From: DATAFF01 sp963744915
Lineage (GTDB): Bacteria > Pseudomonadota > Alphaproteobacteria > Rhizobiales > Aestuariivirgaceae
NCBI GenBank assembly: GCA_963744915.1
Contig: CAVUUY010000016.1
Location: forward strand, 1-64,000
Reading direction: 5' to 3'
DNA: 64,000 nucleotides
Shown here: one piece after another, positions 51,152 through 59,771 of the stretch
Layout: each line of letters starts with the position of its first letter
Position numbering within the stretch: position 1 is the stretch's first letter
Notes under the pieces: generated by a model
What the model was told of the DNA's origin: nothing
What the model saw: only the letters and a program-made list of their open reading frames with translations
Databases searched by the model: none
Position numbers and translations under genes: made by a program

Positions 51152-51820
51152 CTATGCGTGGTTGCCCGGTTTGTTTCCGCGCATCCAGGCGAGTGTCTCG
51201 GCAGTCGTCATGCGCCTACAGTAGCCCTTGAACAGCTCGATCGCGTGGTTGTGACGATCCTCTGAGAAGGTCGCACAGCCGTCGGTTACGCAGATCGGGT
51301 AGAAGCCGCGGTCGGCGGCATCGCGCACGGTGTGATCGACGCACTGATCGGTGAGGAAGCCGGTGATAACCAGTGTCTCGATACCGATGTTACGAAGCAA
51401 ATAGGCGATGTTGGTCGAGTTGAAAACACCGGAGGATGATTTCGGAAGGACGATGTCGTCGTGGCCTGGCTTGAGCATGTCCAGCACCTTTGCCTCCCAG
51501 GAGCCTTTGGCGATCCAGAACCGCGACAGCTTGTAGTCAAGGCTGCGATCGCGGCCATCCTCGGTGAGATTCTCCATCACCGTGTACATGACCTCGGCCC
51601 TGGCGCTCCGGAAAGCGCCGATCAGACCTTTCAGATTCGGCAAGACCACTTCGCGCAGCTGGCGATCGAAATAGGGCTCGCGCTCGGCAGTTTCCTCACT
51701 CCAGACATAGTTCTGGGTGTCGACCAGCAACAGGCAGGTCCGCCTTGGATCGAACGGGCCCTCGCGGGTGAGGGCGGCGTCTTCCTTGCGGGGAGAGGTG
51801 TTTGGCTGGCTGTGTGTCAT
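51152..51820 (-). CDS. cysteine hydrolase of the isochorismatase family
   Basis: A 222-residue protein with the isochorismatase-like triad: Asp in LLLVDTQNY, Lys in IVLPKSSSG and Cys in GFLTDQCVDHTVRDA. The family includes N-carbamoylsarcosine amidase, nicotinamidase and ureidoacrylate amidase (RutB). ATG 51820 is chosen over TTG 51847 because GAGG stands upstream. An extended N-terminus of about 30 residues precedes the core. The operon context (amidase, GS-like, formylglutamate hydrolase) favours C-N bond hydrolysis, not isochorismate chemistry. Confidence 0.85.
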   Translation of the reverse strand: MTHSQPNTSPRKEDAALTREGPFDPRRTCLLLVDTQNYVWSEETAEREPYFDRQLREVVLPNLKGLIGAFRSARAEVMYTVMENLTEDGRDRSLDYKLSRFWIAKGSWEAKVLDMLKPGHDDIVLPKSSSGVFNSTNIAYLLRNIGIETLVITGFLTDQCVDHTVRDAADRGFYPICVTDGCATFSEDRHNHAIELFKGYCRRMTTAETLAWMRGNKPGNHA

Positions 51821-51869
51821 ATGATCCTCAATGTCGTTGTGCTCCAATCAATTCCTGTCGTAAGCCGCT

Positions 51870-53165
51870 TCAATACACCACGAGATAGCGGGCGCAGAGC
51901 TCGTCGCCATCGCAGTCCTTGGTGAAATCGAGCTCCGCCTTCTTGGTATCCCTATAGGCGGTGAGAAAGCGCGGCGGCAGGAATCCCTGGACGGTGCTGT
52001 CGGCATCGAGAGCGGCCAGCGCCTCGGCCAAATTCGTGGGCAATCGCGCGATGCCGCGCTTCCGGCGCTCGGATTCAGGCAGACTTCCCGGCTCCTGATT
52101 GACCGTCGGCTCGGGCATGGGCAGGTTTTTACGACAGCCTTCAAGGCCGGCGCGCAGCAGCACTGCAAGCTGGATGTAGGGATTGGCCGTCGCATCGGCA
52201 GCTCGGTATTCGAAATTGAATTGCTCGGCTTCGCTGCGCTCCGCCGTAGCAAAGGTGGGGCAGATGCGAATGCCTGCTTCGCGATCGCGAAAGCCGATGC
52301 TGGACCAGGCGGCGCTCCAGGTATGCGGCACCATCCGGAGATAGGAAACGGGCGTCGGCGCCGTGAAGGCACAGAGCGCCGGCATGTGCTTGATGATGCC
52401 GGCGAGGAAGCTGCCCGCCGTCGCACTCACGCCGAATGGGCGGCCGGGGTCGTGGCTCAATGGCTTTCCGGCCTTGTCCCACAAACTCATATGGATATGG
52501 AGGCCATTACCGATGCCGCTGGTCGAGACGCGCGGCGAGAAGCTCACCGTTTGAGCGAAGCGCGAGGCGGTGGCGCGCGCCATCTCACGAACCATGATTG
52601 CCTTGTCGCAGGCGGATAGCGGCTGCTCGGGCGGAAATGTCACCTCGAACTGATTGAAGGCGAACTCGGAGAGATAGCCGTCGGCTTCGACGCCACATTG
52701 GTCGAGCGCCGCGAGAAACACCTCTCCGAAGCTGCCATGGCGGCGGACGGCATCGAGTGCATACATGTTGCCGATACGACCGTTGCCACCGGAATAGACG
52801 AACTCATGCTCATGGGCGACCCGCATCACGATGCCGGTCTCGCGCTGAAGGTCGGCGGCGGCGTTGCGCAGCAAGGCGCGCGGACAGCAATCCCACGGCG
52901 TGCCGTCGGTCTCGAGAATATCGCACAGAAAGAAATGTTCCTTATGCAACCCATCGCCGAAGTCGACATTGGCCTCGGCGCTGCGATCGGGCATCATCAG
53001 CACGTCGCCCCAGGGGCCCCATTGCGAAGGCGCGATCGGACCAAGCGGCGTGAACATTATGTTGGTCGGAGTCCAGCCCACGCCGCTCTTCAGCCGTTTC
53101 TCCAGATGGCGGGTCGGAAATCCCTTGCCGCGGAGCTGCCCCGAGATGTCCGCATAGCAGAACAT
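51870..53165 (-). CDS. glutamine synthetase-family ligase (PuuA/GlnT-like)
   Basis: A 431-residue enzyme with the catalytic glutamine synthetase fold. Metal and glutamate-binding segments are VAHEHEFVYSG, FNQFEVTFPPEQPLSACDK (metal Glu), GNGLHIHMSLWD (His and ATP loop) and the late FRDREAGIRICPTF Arg region. The pattern is that of the PuuA/gamma-glutamylamide synthetase group, not primary GlnA, because the adenylylation loop is absent. It would join glutamate to an amine or ammonia. The start is unclear: AGGAGG at 53194-53199 faces no ATG at normal distance, and ATG 53165 is 28 bases away. Confidence 0.85.
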   Translation of the reverse strand: MFCYADISGQLRGKGFPTRHLEKRLKSGVGWTPTNIMFTPLGPIAPSQWGPWGDVLMMPDRSAEANVDFGDGLHKEHFFLCDILETDGTPWDCCPRALLRNAAADLQRETGIVMRVAHEHEFVYSGGNGRIGNMYALDAVRRHGSFGEVFLAALDQCGVEADGYLSEFAFNQFEVTFPPEQPLSACDKAIMVREMARATASRFAQTVSFSPRVSTSGIGNGLHIHMSLWDKAGKPLSHDPGRPFGVSATAGSFLAGIIKHMPALCAFTAPTPVSYLRMVPHTWSAAWSSIGFRDREAGIRICPTFATAERSEAEQFNFEYRAADATANPYIQLAVLLRAGLEGCRKNLPMPEPTVNQEPGSLPESERRKRGIARLPTNLAEALAALDADSTVQGFLPPRFLTAYRDTKKAELDFTKDCDGDELCARYLVVY

Positions 53166-53182
53166 CGTGAGCGGTTCGCGAT

Positions 53183-54154
53183 TTATCGTCCAGACCTCCT
53201 TGAATGACCGTTTCCAACCGTCCTTCTGCCGGCGTGCAACGGCGCGCTTTCGAGATGGAATGGCGCGCGCAGAGCCTCGAGCGCTTCGATGCGCCGCTTG
53301 GCACCCTGCCCCAGCCGCTCGACAACGCGCGCAATCAGCACTTCGACCATGGCAAGGCCACCGACAGCGCTGTCGAACGCGGTCGGAACCTCTACCGGAC
53401 AGGCGATCACCTGGGTGGCGAGCGCAGCAATCGGCGAATTCCAGATATCCGTCACGAGCACGATCGTGGCGCCTTGTGCCGCGGCGCCGCCGGCGAATTC
53501 GAGCACGTCGCGCTGATACCGCCGGAAGTCGAAGACCACCAGCACATCGCCGTGCTTGACATCGAGCAGGTAGTCGGCCCACCCCGCGCTGCCATCGCGA
53601 ACCAGGCGGGCGCCGGGCCGGAGCTCGCGCAAGCAATGGTGGAAATAGGTTGCAAGCATCTGGGTGAAACGGCCGCCAAGGCAAAACACGGCACGCTTCG
53701 GATCGCAAATGAGGCGGGTGATTGCGACATAGTCCTGGTTCGTCAGCCCACGGACCGCACGTTCTATGTTGCCGCAAATGGCCAGCCCCACCCGTTCATG
53801 GACATCGCTGCCATGTCCCCAGCTCCCTCGAGAAGGATAACGCGCCAAGGGACTTTGAAGCTGGTTCTGCACTTCGTTTCGCAGTGCATTCTGGAACGCA
53901 GCATAGCTGGCAAAACCCAGCCGGTTGACGAAGCGAAGGATGGTCGGGCCGCTGGTGCCGGCACGCTTGGCAAAGCGCGCAACCGTTTCCAGGCCGGCTA
54001 CCGGGTAGTGATCGAGCAGGGCGCGTGCCACGCGCTGTTCGGCCGTCGTGCAGCTGCGCAGGCTGCGCCGCACGCGCTCGGAGATCGGCCCGGTCTCCTC
54101 GGTCCGAACTTCAACCCCAAGGCTTTCGATCGAGGTCGACGTGCCACGCCTCAT
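53183..54154 (-). CDS. RpiR/MurR family transcriptional regulator
   Basis: A 323-residue regulator with an N-terminal helix-turn-helix (about residues 20-85; VARFAKRAGTSGPTILRFVNRLGF) and a SIS sugar-isomerase domain (about residues 125-260; FCLGGRFTQMLATYFHH, VVFDFRRYQRDVLEFA). RpiR proteins respond to phosphosugars or other small ligands bound in the SIS domain. ATG 54154 overlaps the upstream formylglutamate-hydrolase stop by four bases. It is the only regulator inside this long operon, so it probably controls it. The basic C-terminal tail of about 25 residues is unusual. Confidence 0.85.
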   Translation of the reverse strand: MRRGTSTSIESLGVEVRTEETGPISERVRRSLRSCTTAEQRVARALLDHYPVAGLETVARFAKRAGTSGPTILRFVNRLGFASYAAFQNALRNEVQNQLQSPLARYPSRGSWGHGSDVHERVGLAICGNIERAVRGLTNQDYVAITRLICDPKRAVFCLGGRFTQMLATYFHHCLRELRPGARLVRDGSAGWADYLLDVKHGDVLVVFDFRRYQRDVLEFAGGAAAQGATIVLVTDIWNSPIAALATQVIACPVEVPTAFDSAVGGLAMVEVLIARVVERLGQGAKRRIEALEALRAPFHLESAPLHAGRRTVGNGHSRRSGR

Positions 54155-54933
54155 GGGCCAAGCACTCCCGAACGATCGACAGCACGCGGCAGGATGCGCG
54201 CCAGGCGATCGGCCCATGACTGCTGCCCGCGATCGTCGCCGATCAGATCCTGGCGGATTTCGATCTCGACATAGGGCAACCCCCTGCCCTCGCAGTGAAC
54301 GGGAACGGTGTAATCCATCTCCATATCGACATTGTAAGGCTCGTTGCGGCCGACGCAGAGCTCCGGTTCGGCCCGCAACAACTCGATCAACGGCTCACCG
54401 ATGCGCCAATCATGATGAGCAATGACCCCGATTTGCCAAGGCCGCGGCTGCCCGGCGACGGCGAGCCGCGGCGTGCAGCTGTGCATACAGATCATCACGG
54501 TTGGAGCACTTTCGGCTTTTCGCCGGTCCAGCAGCTGGTCGATCGCCCGGTGATAGGGGCGCATGATCTCGACATCGCGCGCCGTCTTGTCGGCACCGCC
54601 GAGATCGCGGTTTCCCGGGACAGTGGTGCCATCGCTTTGGCTCATGATCGACTGCGACGAGCCCACCCGCCGGTTGCAATCGATCACCAGCCGAGAATAG
54701 GGCTGATAGACGTAGGCAGCGCCCAGCCGGTCAGCGAGCCGCGAGGTGACACCCAGGATACCGATATCCCAACCGATATGCCGGCGGAGCTCGGCCTCCT
54801 CCAGCCCCAGCGTTCCCAAACGCCGAGGGATCGCGAAACCCGCGTGATCGGAGAGGAATACGATCGGCGAGGTGCCTGCAGGATTCTGCAGGATCACGGG
54901 CTCTGGATCATCGGGACCCAATAGTTGACTCAT
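54151..54933 (-). CDS. N-formylglutamate amidohydrolase family protein
   Basis: A 260-residue hydrolase of the HutG/N-formylglutamate amidohydrolase fold. Segments seen are FLSDHAGFAIPRRLG (metal region), HIGWDIGILGVTSRLAD, YSRLVIDCNR, and ICMHSCTPRL. Family members release formate and glutamate, or cleave related N-acyl dicarboxylic amino acids. ATG 54933 was chosen as the ordinary family start; the open frame reaches 55008. No histidine-utilisation genes are in the window, so a formyl- or acyl-amino acid from a special pathway is more likely. Confidence 0.8.
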   Translation of the reverse strand: MSQLLGPDDPEPVILQNPAGTSPIVFLSDHAGFAIPRRLGTLGLEEAELRRHIGWDIGILGVTSRLADRLGAAYVYQPYSRLVIDCNRRVGSSQSIMSQSDGTTVPGNRDLGGADKTARDVEIMRPYHRAIDQLLDRRKAESAPTVMICMHSCTPRLAVAGQPRPWQIGVIAHHDWRIGEPLIELLRAEPELCVGRNEPYNVDMEMDYTVPVHCEGRGLPYVEIEIRQDLIGDDRGQQSWADRLARILPRAVDRSGVLGP

Positions 54934-55045
54934 GACATCACGCTCTTGCAACGCTCGGCCATCAGAATGGTCCTCCGGGGCGGTCGCCGGTGCCGGATCG
55001 GCGCCCACAGGCAGGTTTTGAACCCGCCTGCGGGCCGCTCTCCGG

Positions 55046-56209
55046 TCAGCCCTGCGGCGTGACCGTCGTCTTCAAATTCACCTTGCCGTGGTCGACATAC
55101 ATGATGGCGACCGGTTTGCTGGGAACCCGGCTGCCATTCTTGAAAGCGATCTGGCCGGTGACGGCCGGATATTCGCTGGTCGCGTTGAGGGCCTTGGTAA
55201 CCGCTGCCGCATCGGTCGACCCGGCGCGCTTGATCGCATCGCCAACCAGCCCCATTGCATCATAGCCGAGGGCCGCGAAAGCGTTCTCCGGCGGCTTGCC
55301 GTATGCCTTCTGATAGGCCTCGCGGAAGACATTGGCCGGACCGGTTTCGAGGCCGACATAGGCATGGGTGGTGAAGTAGACATTGTCGGACAGATCCGGC
55401 CCAGGAACAGTCGAGACGAGGTCGGTGTCATATCCGTCGCCGCCGAGGATCGGCAATTTGATACCTGCTTCACGGATCTGCTTGATGATGATGCCTGCGG
55501 TATCGGGGCCGGAGGATGCAAAGACGCCCTGCGCATCCGGATTGGTCTTCAGCCGCGAGACCAGGGCGGAGAAGTCCTTGTCCTCGGTCATGTAAATGTC
55601 GTTCAGCAGCACCTTGCCACCGAGCTGCTTGAACCTATCCTGAAAATATTTCGACAATCCCTTGGTGTAGTCCATGGCATTGTCGGTCCACATGACAATG
55701 TTGTGGATGCCCAGCGTGTTGTAGGCATATTCGGCCATGGCGTGAGCCTGAACGTCGTCGGCGAAGCAGGCCAGGAACATCTCCCCTCCGATCATGTCGG
55801 GGAGATCGGGCGAGGTTGCACCGGAAGTCACGAAGGGAATGCCCTGGGCCTGGAACAAGGGCGCCGAGGCAAGTGCGAAGGTGGTATCGCTGTGACCGAT
55901 GCCGGCGACCACGCCTTCCATGGAGACGGCGCGCTTGGCGCCGGTGGCGGCCTCCTTCAAGTCATTTTTCGTGTCGATCGCGGTGAGCTCGATCATCCGC
56001 CCGCCCAGCAGGCCGCCGGCGTCATTGATTTGCTTTGCCATCAGCTTGGCACCGTTGAGCGAGGGCCCATCGATCGAGGCGAGGCCACCGGCACTGAGGT
56101 TGTAGAGTGCCACGATCCTGATCGGATCGGCCGCCTTGGCGTGGGGCACGGTGGCAAGCATGCCGACGGCGGCGACCGCCGTCATCAATCGCGTCAGGAT
56201 CGACTTCAT
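55046..56209 (-). CDS. branched-chain amino acid-type ABC transporter substrate-binding protein
   Basis: A 387-residue periplasmic Leu/Ile/Val-binding family protein. It has a Sec signal (residues 1-27, ending AKAAD). IRIVALYNLSAGGLASIDGPS is the lobe 1 start, VVAGIGHSDTTFALASAPLFQ is the substrate-site region and VMWTDNAMDYTKG follows. ATG 56209 has GGAGG seven bases upstream. It is followed in the same direction by LivM, LivH, LivF and LivG upstream in the operon. In this group ligands include amides, urea derivatives and amino acids, consistent with the amidases beside it. Confidence 0.9.
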   Translation of the reverse strand: MKSILTRLMTAVAAVGMLATVPHAKAADPIRIVALYNLSAGGLASIDGPSLNGAKLMAKQINDAGGLLGGRMIELTAIDTKNDLKEAATGAKRAVSMEGVVAGIGHSDTTFALASAPLFQAQGIPFVTSGATSPDLPDMIGGEMFLACFADDVQAHAMAEYAYNTLGIHNIVMWTDNAMDYTKGLSKYFQDRFKQLGGKVLLNDIYMTEDKDFSALVSRLKTNPDAQGVFASSGPDTAGIIIKQIREAGIKLPILGGDGYDTDLVSTVPGPDLSDNVYFTTHAYVGLETGPANVFREAYQKAYGKPPENAFAALGYDAMGLVGDAIKRAGSTDAAAVTKALNATSEYPAVTGQIAFKNGSRVPSKPVAIMYVDHGKVNLKTTVTPQG

Positions 56210-56211
56210 AA

Positions 56212-57252
56212 TCACACCTCCCTATGGCGTTTTGACCCGGACTGGGTCGGTTGGCGGCCGGGCAGTTTTCCGATCCAGGCAAGGAGATCAGGCTCGGCCA
56301 TTCCGAAGAGGCCTTTCGGCCGATAAATCAGAACCAGGAGAACGGCGACGGCGAGGAGCGTCTGGCTCAAGCCGTAGAGGCCGACCGCCTCCTCCACCGG
56401 ATGGAGCGCCTCGGTCGCGATCGTAAGCGCAGCCGCGACGAGAGTCGCCCCGGTGATGCTGCCGCTACCGCCCAGGACCACGATAACGACAAGCTGGAAT
56501 GCCAGCAGGAACGTGAACGAGGTCGGGGTGATCAGCGTCACCAGATGAGCCCAGAGGCCACCGGCGACGCCCGCAAAAAACGCTCCGAGCGCGAATGAGA
56601 TTATCCGTGTCCGCGTGATCTTCACGCCGAGGCAGGCGGCTGCCAACTCGTTCTCGCGGATTGCCATCATGGTACGTCCGAGCGAGGAGTGCTTGAGCGT
56701 CCAACAGACATAGAGCGTCACCAGCATCCAACCGTAGACCCACCAGAGGTTGGTAAGCTCGGGCAGGCCGTTGAGACCCAAGGCGCCCCTTGTATAGCCG
56801 TCGAGATTGGTGGCGAGGCCCTGGACGATGAAGATCAGCCCGAGCGTCGCCACGGCCAGATAGTGGCCGCGCAGCCGCAGCACCGGAAACCCGACCATGA
56901 TCGCGGCAAGCGTGGCAACGAGGCCGCCGGCAATCAAGGCCGGCAGGAACGGCCATTGCATCTTGGCCAGGAAGGCAGGCAAATCCGGCAGGAGGTGGGT
57001 CTTGCGCGCCGGCAAAATGGTCATGATCGCGGTGACATAGCCGCCGATCGTCATGAAGGCCGGATGGCCGAGCGAGAACAGACCGGTGAAGCCATTGGTG
57101 ATGTTGAGGCTGACTGCGAGAATGATGTTGATGCCGCCGAAGGCGATGATCGACAGCAGATAGGGATTGAGAGCGGAGCTCGCCCCATAGACCAGCACCG
57201 CGCCGGCCAATGCGGCGCCGAGAGCGGCGAGGAGAGACGCGCGTCGCTCCAT
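56212..57252 (-). CDS. livM: branched-chain amino acid ABC transporter permease (LivM type)
   Basis: A 346-residue multi-pass permease. The NITNGFTGLFSLGHPAFMTIGGY motif and a late IRENELAAACLGVKITRTRI loop mark LivM. A start ATG 57252 overlaps the LivH stop by one base. It ends two bases from the binding-protein start. About nine to ten transmembrane segments are expected from hydrophobicity. Confidence 0.9.
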   Translation of the reverse strand: MERRASLLAALGAALAGAVLVYGASSALNPYLLSIIAFGGINIILAVSLNITNGFTGLFSLGHPAFMTIGGYVTAIMTILPARKTHLLPDLPAFLAKMQWPFLPALIAGGLVATLAAIMVGFPVLRLRGHYLAVATLGLIFIVQGLATNLDGYTRGALGLNGLPELTNLWWVYGWMLVTLYVCWTLKHSSLGRTMMAIRENELAAACLGVKITRTRIISFALGAFFAGVAGGLWAHLVTLITPTSFTFLLAFQLVVIVVLGGSGSITGATLVAAALTIATEALHPVEEAVGLYGLSQTLLAVAVLLVLIYRPKGLFGMAEPDLLAWIGKLPGRQPTQSGSKRHREV

Positions 57253-58148
57253 CAGGCCCGATCCTCCGTGCTGCGGCCGAGCAGGCCGTTGGGCATGACG
57301 AGCAGGATCAAGATCAGGGTCGCGAACACGAAGACGTTCCGGTACCCGGAATATTCCGGCGGCAGCAGGCCGACGAAGAGAACCTCCGCCAGGCCCAGAA
57401 CGTAACCGCCCAGCATTGCGCCGCTGATCGAGCCGACGCCGCCGATGACGGCTGCGACGAACGCCTTCAGACCGGGGATCAGGCCCATCAGCGGGCTGAT
57501 CTGGCTGTATTTGCTGCCCCACATCAGGCCGGCGGCCGCGGCAAGCGCGCTGCCGATGGCGAAGGCCAGCATGATCATGCGATCGATGTTGATCCCCATG
57601 AGCCGGGCGACATTGTAGTTTTCCGCGGTCGCCCGCATCGCCATGCCGGCCTTGGTGAAGCGAACGAAGAGCGCCAGTGCGGTCATCAGGACGATGGCCA
57701 GAACGACGATCGCGAGATCGATGGCACGGATCTGCAGCGGTCCCAACGGGATGAAGGTACCGAGATAGGAGGGTACGATGAAGTTCCGAGGCTGGGCGGT
57801 GACTGTCATGATGCCCAGATTCTCGATGACGATGGCGACGGCCAGCGAGGCAATGAAGCCGGTCACCTGCGGTGCCCCGCGCATCGGACGGAAGGCGATG
57901 CGCTCGATCAGCATGCCGACCGCTGCGCCGACGATCAGCACGACGATGATGGCCACCGGAAAGGGCGCATGAAGGGTTGAAACGCTCGCCAGCATCGCAA
58001 AGGCACCGATGGTCACGACATCGCCATGGGCGAAATTGATCAACCGCACGATCCCGTAGATCAGCGAGAAGCCGATCGCGATCAGCGCATACATGCTTCC
58101 GAGAATGATGCCGTTGGCAATCTGCTCGAGGATGTAGGCAGCGCTCAT
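57252..58148 (-). CDS. livH: branched-chain amino acid ABC transporter permease (LivH type)
   Basis: A 298-residue permease with IANGIILGSMYALIAIGFSLIYGIVRLINFAHG near the N-terminus (the key LivH motif) and the ATAENYNVARLMGINIDRM loop. It overlaps LivF by four bases (ATGA). With LivM it makes the channel heterodimer. Operon order here is LivG, LivF, LivH, LivM, binding protein, then catabolic genes. Confidence 0.9.
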   Translation of the reverse strand: MSAAYILEQIANGIILGSMYALIAIGFSLIYGIVRLINFAHGDVVTIGAFAMLASVSTLHAPFPVAIIVVLIVGAAVGMLIERIAFRPMRGAPQVTGFIASLAVAIVIENLGIMTVTAQPRNFIVPSYLGTFIPLGPLQIRAIDLAIVVLAIVLMTALALFVRFTKAGMAMRATAENYNVARLMGINIDRMIMLAFAIGSALAAAAGLMWGSKYSQISPLMGLIPGLKAFVAAVIGGVGSISGAMLGGYVLGLAEVLFVGLLPPEYSGYRNVFVFATLILILLVMPNGLLGRSTEDRA

Positions 58149-58867
58149 GGACCCACTCCAAGATAGGCCCGCTGCACCTCGACATTCTCTGCCAGCGCCC
58201 GGCCGGTGCCCGAGAGCTTGATGAGTTCGGTTTCCAGCACGTAGGCGCGATCGGCCAAATCGAGCGCCATGGCCGCATTCTGCTCGACCAGCAGGACGGC
58301 CGTCCCCTCATTGCGGACGCGCAGCAGGATGTCGAAGATCTGCTCGACCAGCCGCGGTGCCAGGCCGAGCGATGGCTCGTCCAACAACAGCAGCCTGGGG
58401 CGGCTCATCAGAGCGCGACCGATGGCGAGCATCATCTGCTCGCCGCCCGAGAGCCGGTTGCCGGGCAGCGCGGCGCGTGCTGCAAGGATCGGAAAGAGCC
58501 GGTGCACGGCCGTCAGATCCTGTTCGATGCCGGCCGGATCGGCGCGCAGATAGGCGCCGACCATCAAATTCTCCGATACCGACAGATTGCCGAAGATCTG
58601 CCGACCTTCCGGACAATGCGAGATGCCGGCGGCGACGATCCGCTCGGCGCGCATCCGCGAGATGTCGAGGCGCTCGCCGGCGTGTGCGAAATCGATCCGC
58701 CCCTGCTGGCAGCGCAGCAAACCGGAGATGGCGGCGAGCGTGGTGGTCTTGCCGGCGCCATTGGCTCCGATCAGCGCCACGATCTCACCACGACGGACTT
58801 CAAGATCGATGCCCCGCAGCGCATGCGTGCCGCCGCGGCGGACGTGGACATCCTCAAGCCACAGCAT
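58145..58867 (-). CDS. livF: branched-chain amino acid ABC transporter ATPase (LivF type)
   Basis: A 240-residue ATPase with Walker A GANGAGKTTT, Q-loop/VPEG-like HCPEGRQIFGNLSV, signature LSGGEQMML, and Walker B LLLLDEPSLGLAP. ATG 58867 gives the family start (MLWLEDVHVRRGG); the longer open frame overlaps LivG too far. It overlaps the LivG end by 14 bases, so translation is coupled. Confidence 0.9.
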   Translation of the reverse strand: MLWLEDVHVRRGGTHALRGIDLEVRRGEIVALIGANGAGKTTTLAAISGLLRCQQGRIDFAHAGERLDISRMRAERIVAAGISHCPEGRQIFGNLSVSENLMVGAYLRADPAGIEQDLTAVHRLFPILAARAALPGNRLSGGEQMMLAIGRALMSRPRLLLLDEPSLGLAPRLVEQIFDILLRVRNEGTAVLLVEQNAAMALDLADRAYVLETELIKLSGTGRALAENVEVQRAYLGVGP

Positions 58868-59654
58868 GGATACCCTCGCGGCGCCGGCCCAGATAAGCCT
58901 CGATGACGCGCGGATCCTTCTGGATCTGCTCCGGCGAGCCCTCGGCAAGGATGTGGCCCTGATGCATGACCAGGATACGCTGGCAGTGGGTCATGATCAT
59001 TTTCATGTCGTGCTCGACCAGCACGATGGCGAGACCAAGCTGGCGGTGGAGCCGCGCGATGGTGGCGCCAAGCTCGGCAGTCTCCTGCGGGTTCATGCCG
59101 GCCGAAGGTTCATCGAGCAGCAGGAGAGTGGGCTCGGTGGCGAGCGCACGGGCGAACTCGACCTTGCGTTGATCGCCATAGGGAAGATCCGCCACCAGAT
59201 CCCGCGAACGGTGCGCCAGATCGAGAATGGTCAGCACTTCCCGCGCCCGGTCGCGGATCGCCGCTTCCGAGCGGGCAGCCGCGGGAATGCGCAGGATGGT
59301 CGGCCAGAAGCCGGCCCCGTGCCGCATGTGAAGACCGACTGCGACATTGTCGATGACCGGCAGGTCGCGGAACAGGCGGATGTTCTGAAAGGTTCTCGCC
59401 ATACCGAGGCGGGCATTCTGCTCAGGACGATTTCCCGTCACGTCGTGGCTGCGGAAGACGATCCGGCCGCCGCTCGGCTTCAACACGCCGGTCAGCAGAT
59501 TGAAGGCGGTCGTCTTGCCGGACCCGTTCGGTCCGATGAGGCCGACGAGCTCGCCCGCGGCAATCGCGAGATCGAGTTTCTCGAGCGCCCGCACGCCGCC
59601 GAAATTCTTCCTCAGCCCGACGACCTCGAGCAGCACCTCGCGGTCCGTTTGCAC
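58854..59654 (-). CDS. livG: branched-chain amino acid ABC transporter ATPase (LivG type)
   Basis: A 266-residue ATPase, the first gene of the leftward operon. Walker A is GPNGSGKTT, there is an ARTFQNIRLF Q-loop, the degenerate signature LPYGDQRKVEFA and Walker B LLLLDEPSAGM, all LivG features. The GTG start at 59654 has GGGAGAAG upstream. An inverted repeat at 59701-59744 lies in its control region. Confidence 0.9.
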   Translation of the reverse strand: MQTDREVLLEVVGLRKNFGGVRALEKLDLAIAAGELVGLIGPNGSGKTTAFNLLTGVLKPSGGRIVFRSHDVTGNRPEQNARLGMARTFQNIRLFRDLPVIDNVAVGLHMRHGAGFWPTILRIPAAARSEAAIRDRAREVLTILDLAHRSRDLVADLPYGDQRKVEFARALATEPTLLLLDEPSAGMNPQETAELGATIARLHRQLGLAIVLVEHDMKMIMTHCQRILVMHQGHILAEGSPEQIQKDPRVIEAYLGRRREGIHAVA

Positions 59655-59700
59655 CGCTTCTCCCTGTCATCGCGCGCCGCGAATCCGGGCGCGTCTTGAT

Positions 59701-59744
59701 GTTATAAACGGAAGCATTATTATCACCGATCTAACGTTTATTAC
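59701..59744. promoter_or_regulatory. inverted repeat in the LivG / epimerase divergent control region
   Basis: GTTATAAACG (59701-59710) and CGTTTATTAC (59735-59744) form a 10-base inverted repeat with one mismatch and a 24-base gap. It is AT-rich against a GC-rich background, 47 bases from the LivG start and 28 from the epimerase start. Either the RpiR regulator or another factor may bind it; no direct evidence. Confidence 0.45.
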
Positions 59745-59771
59745 AATCCGCGAGCGGCAATCGAGAGCCGA

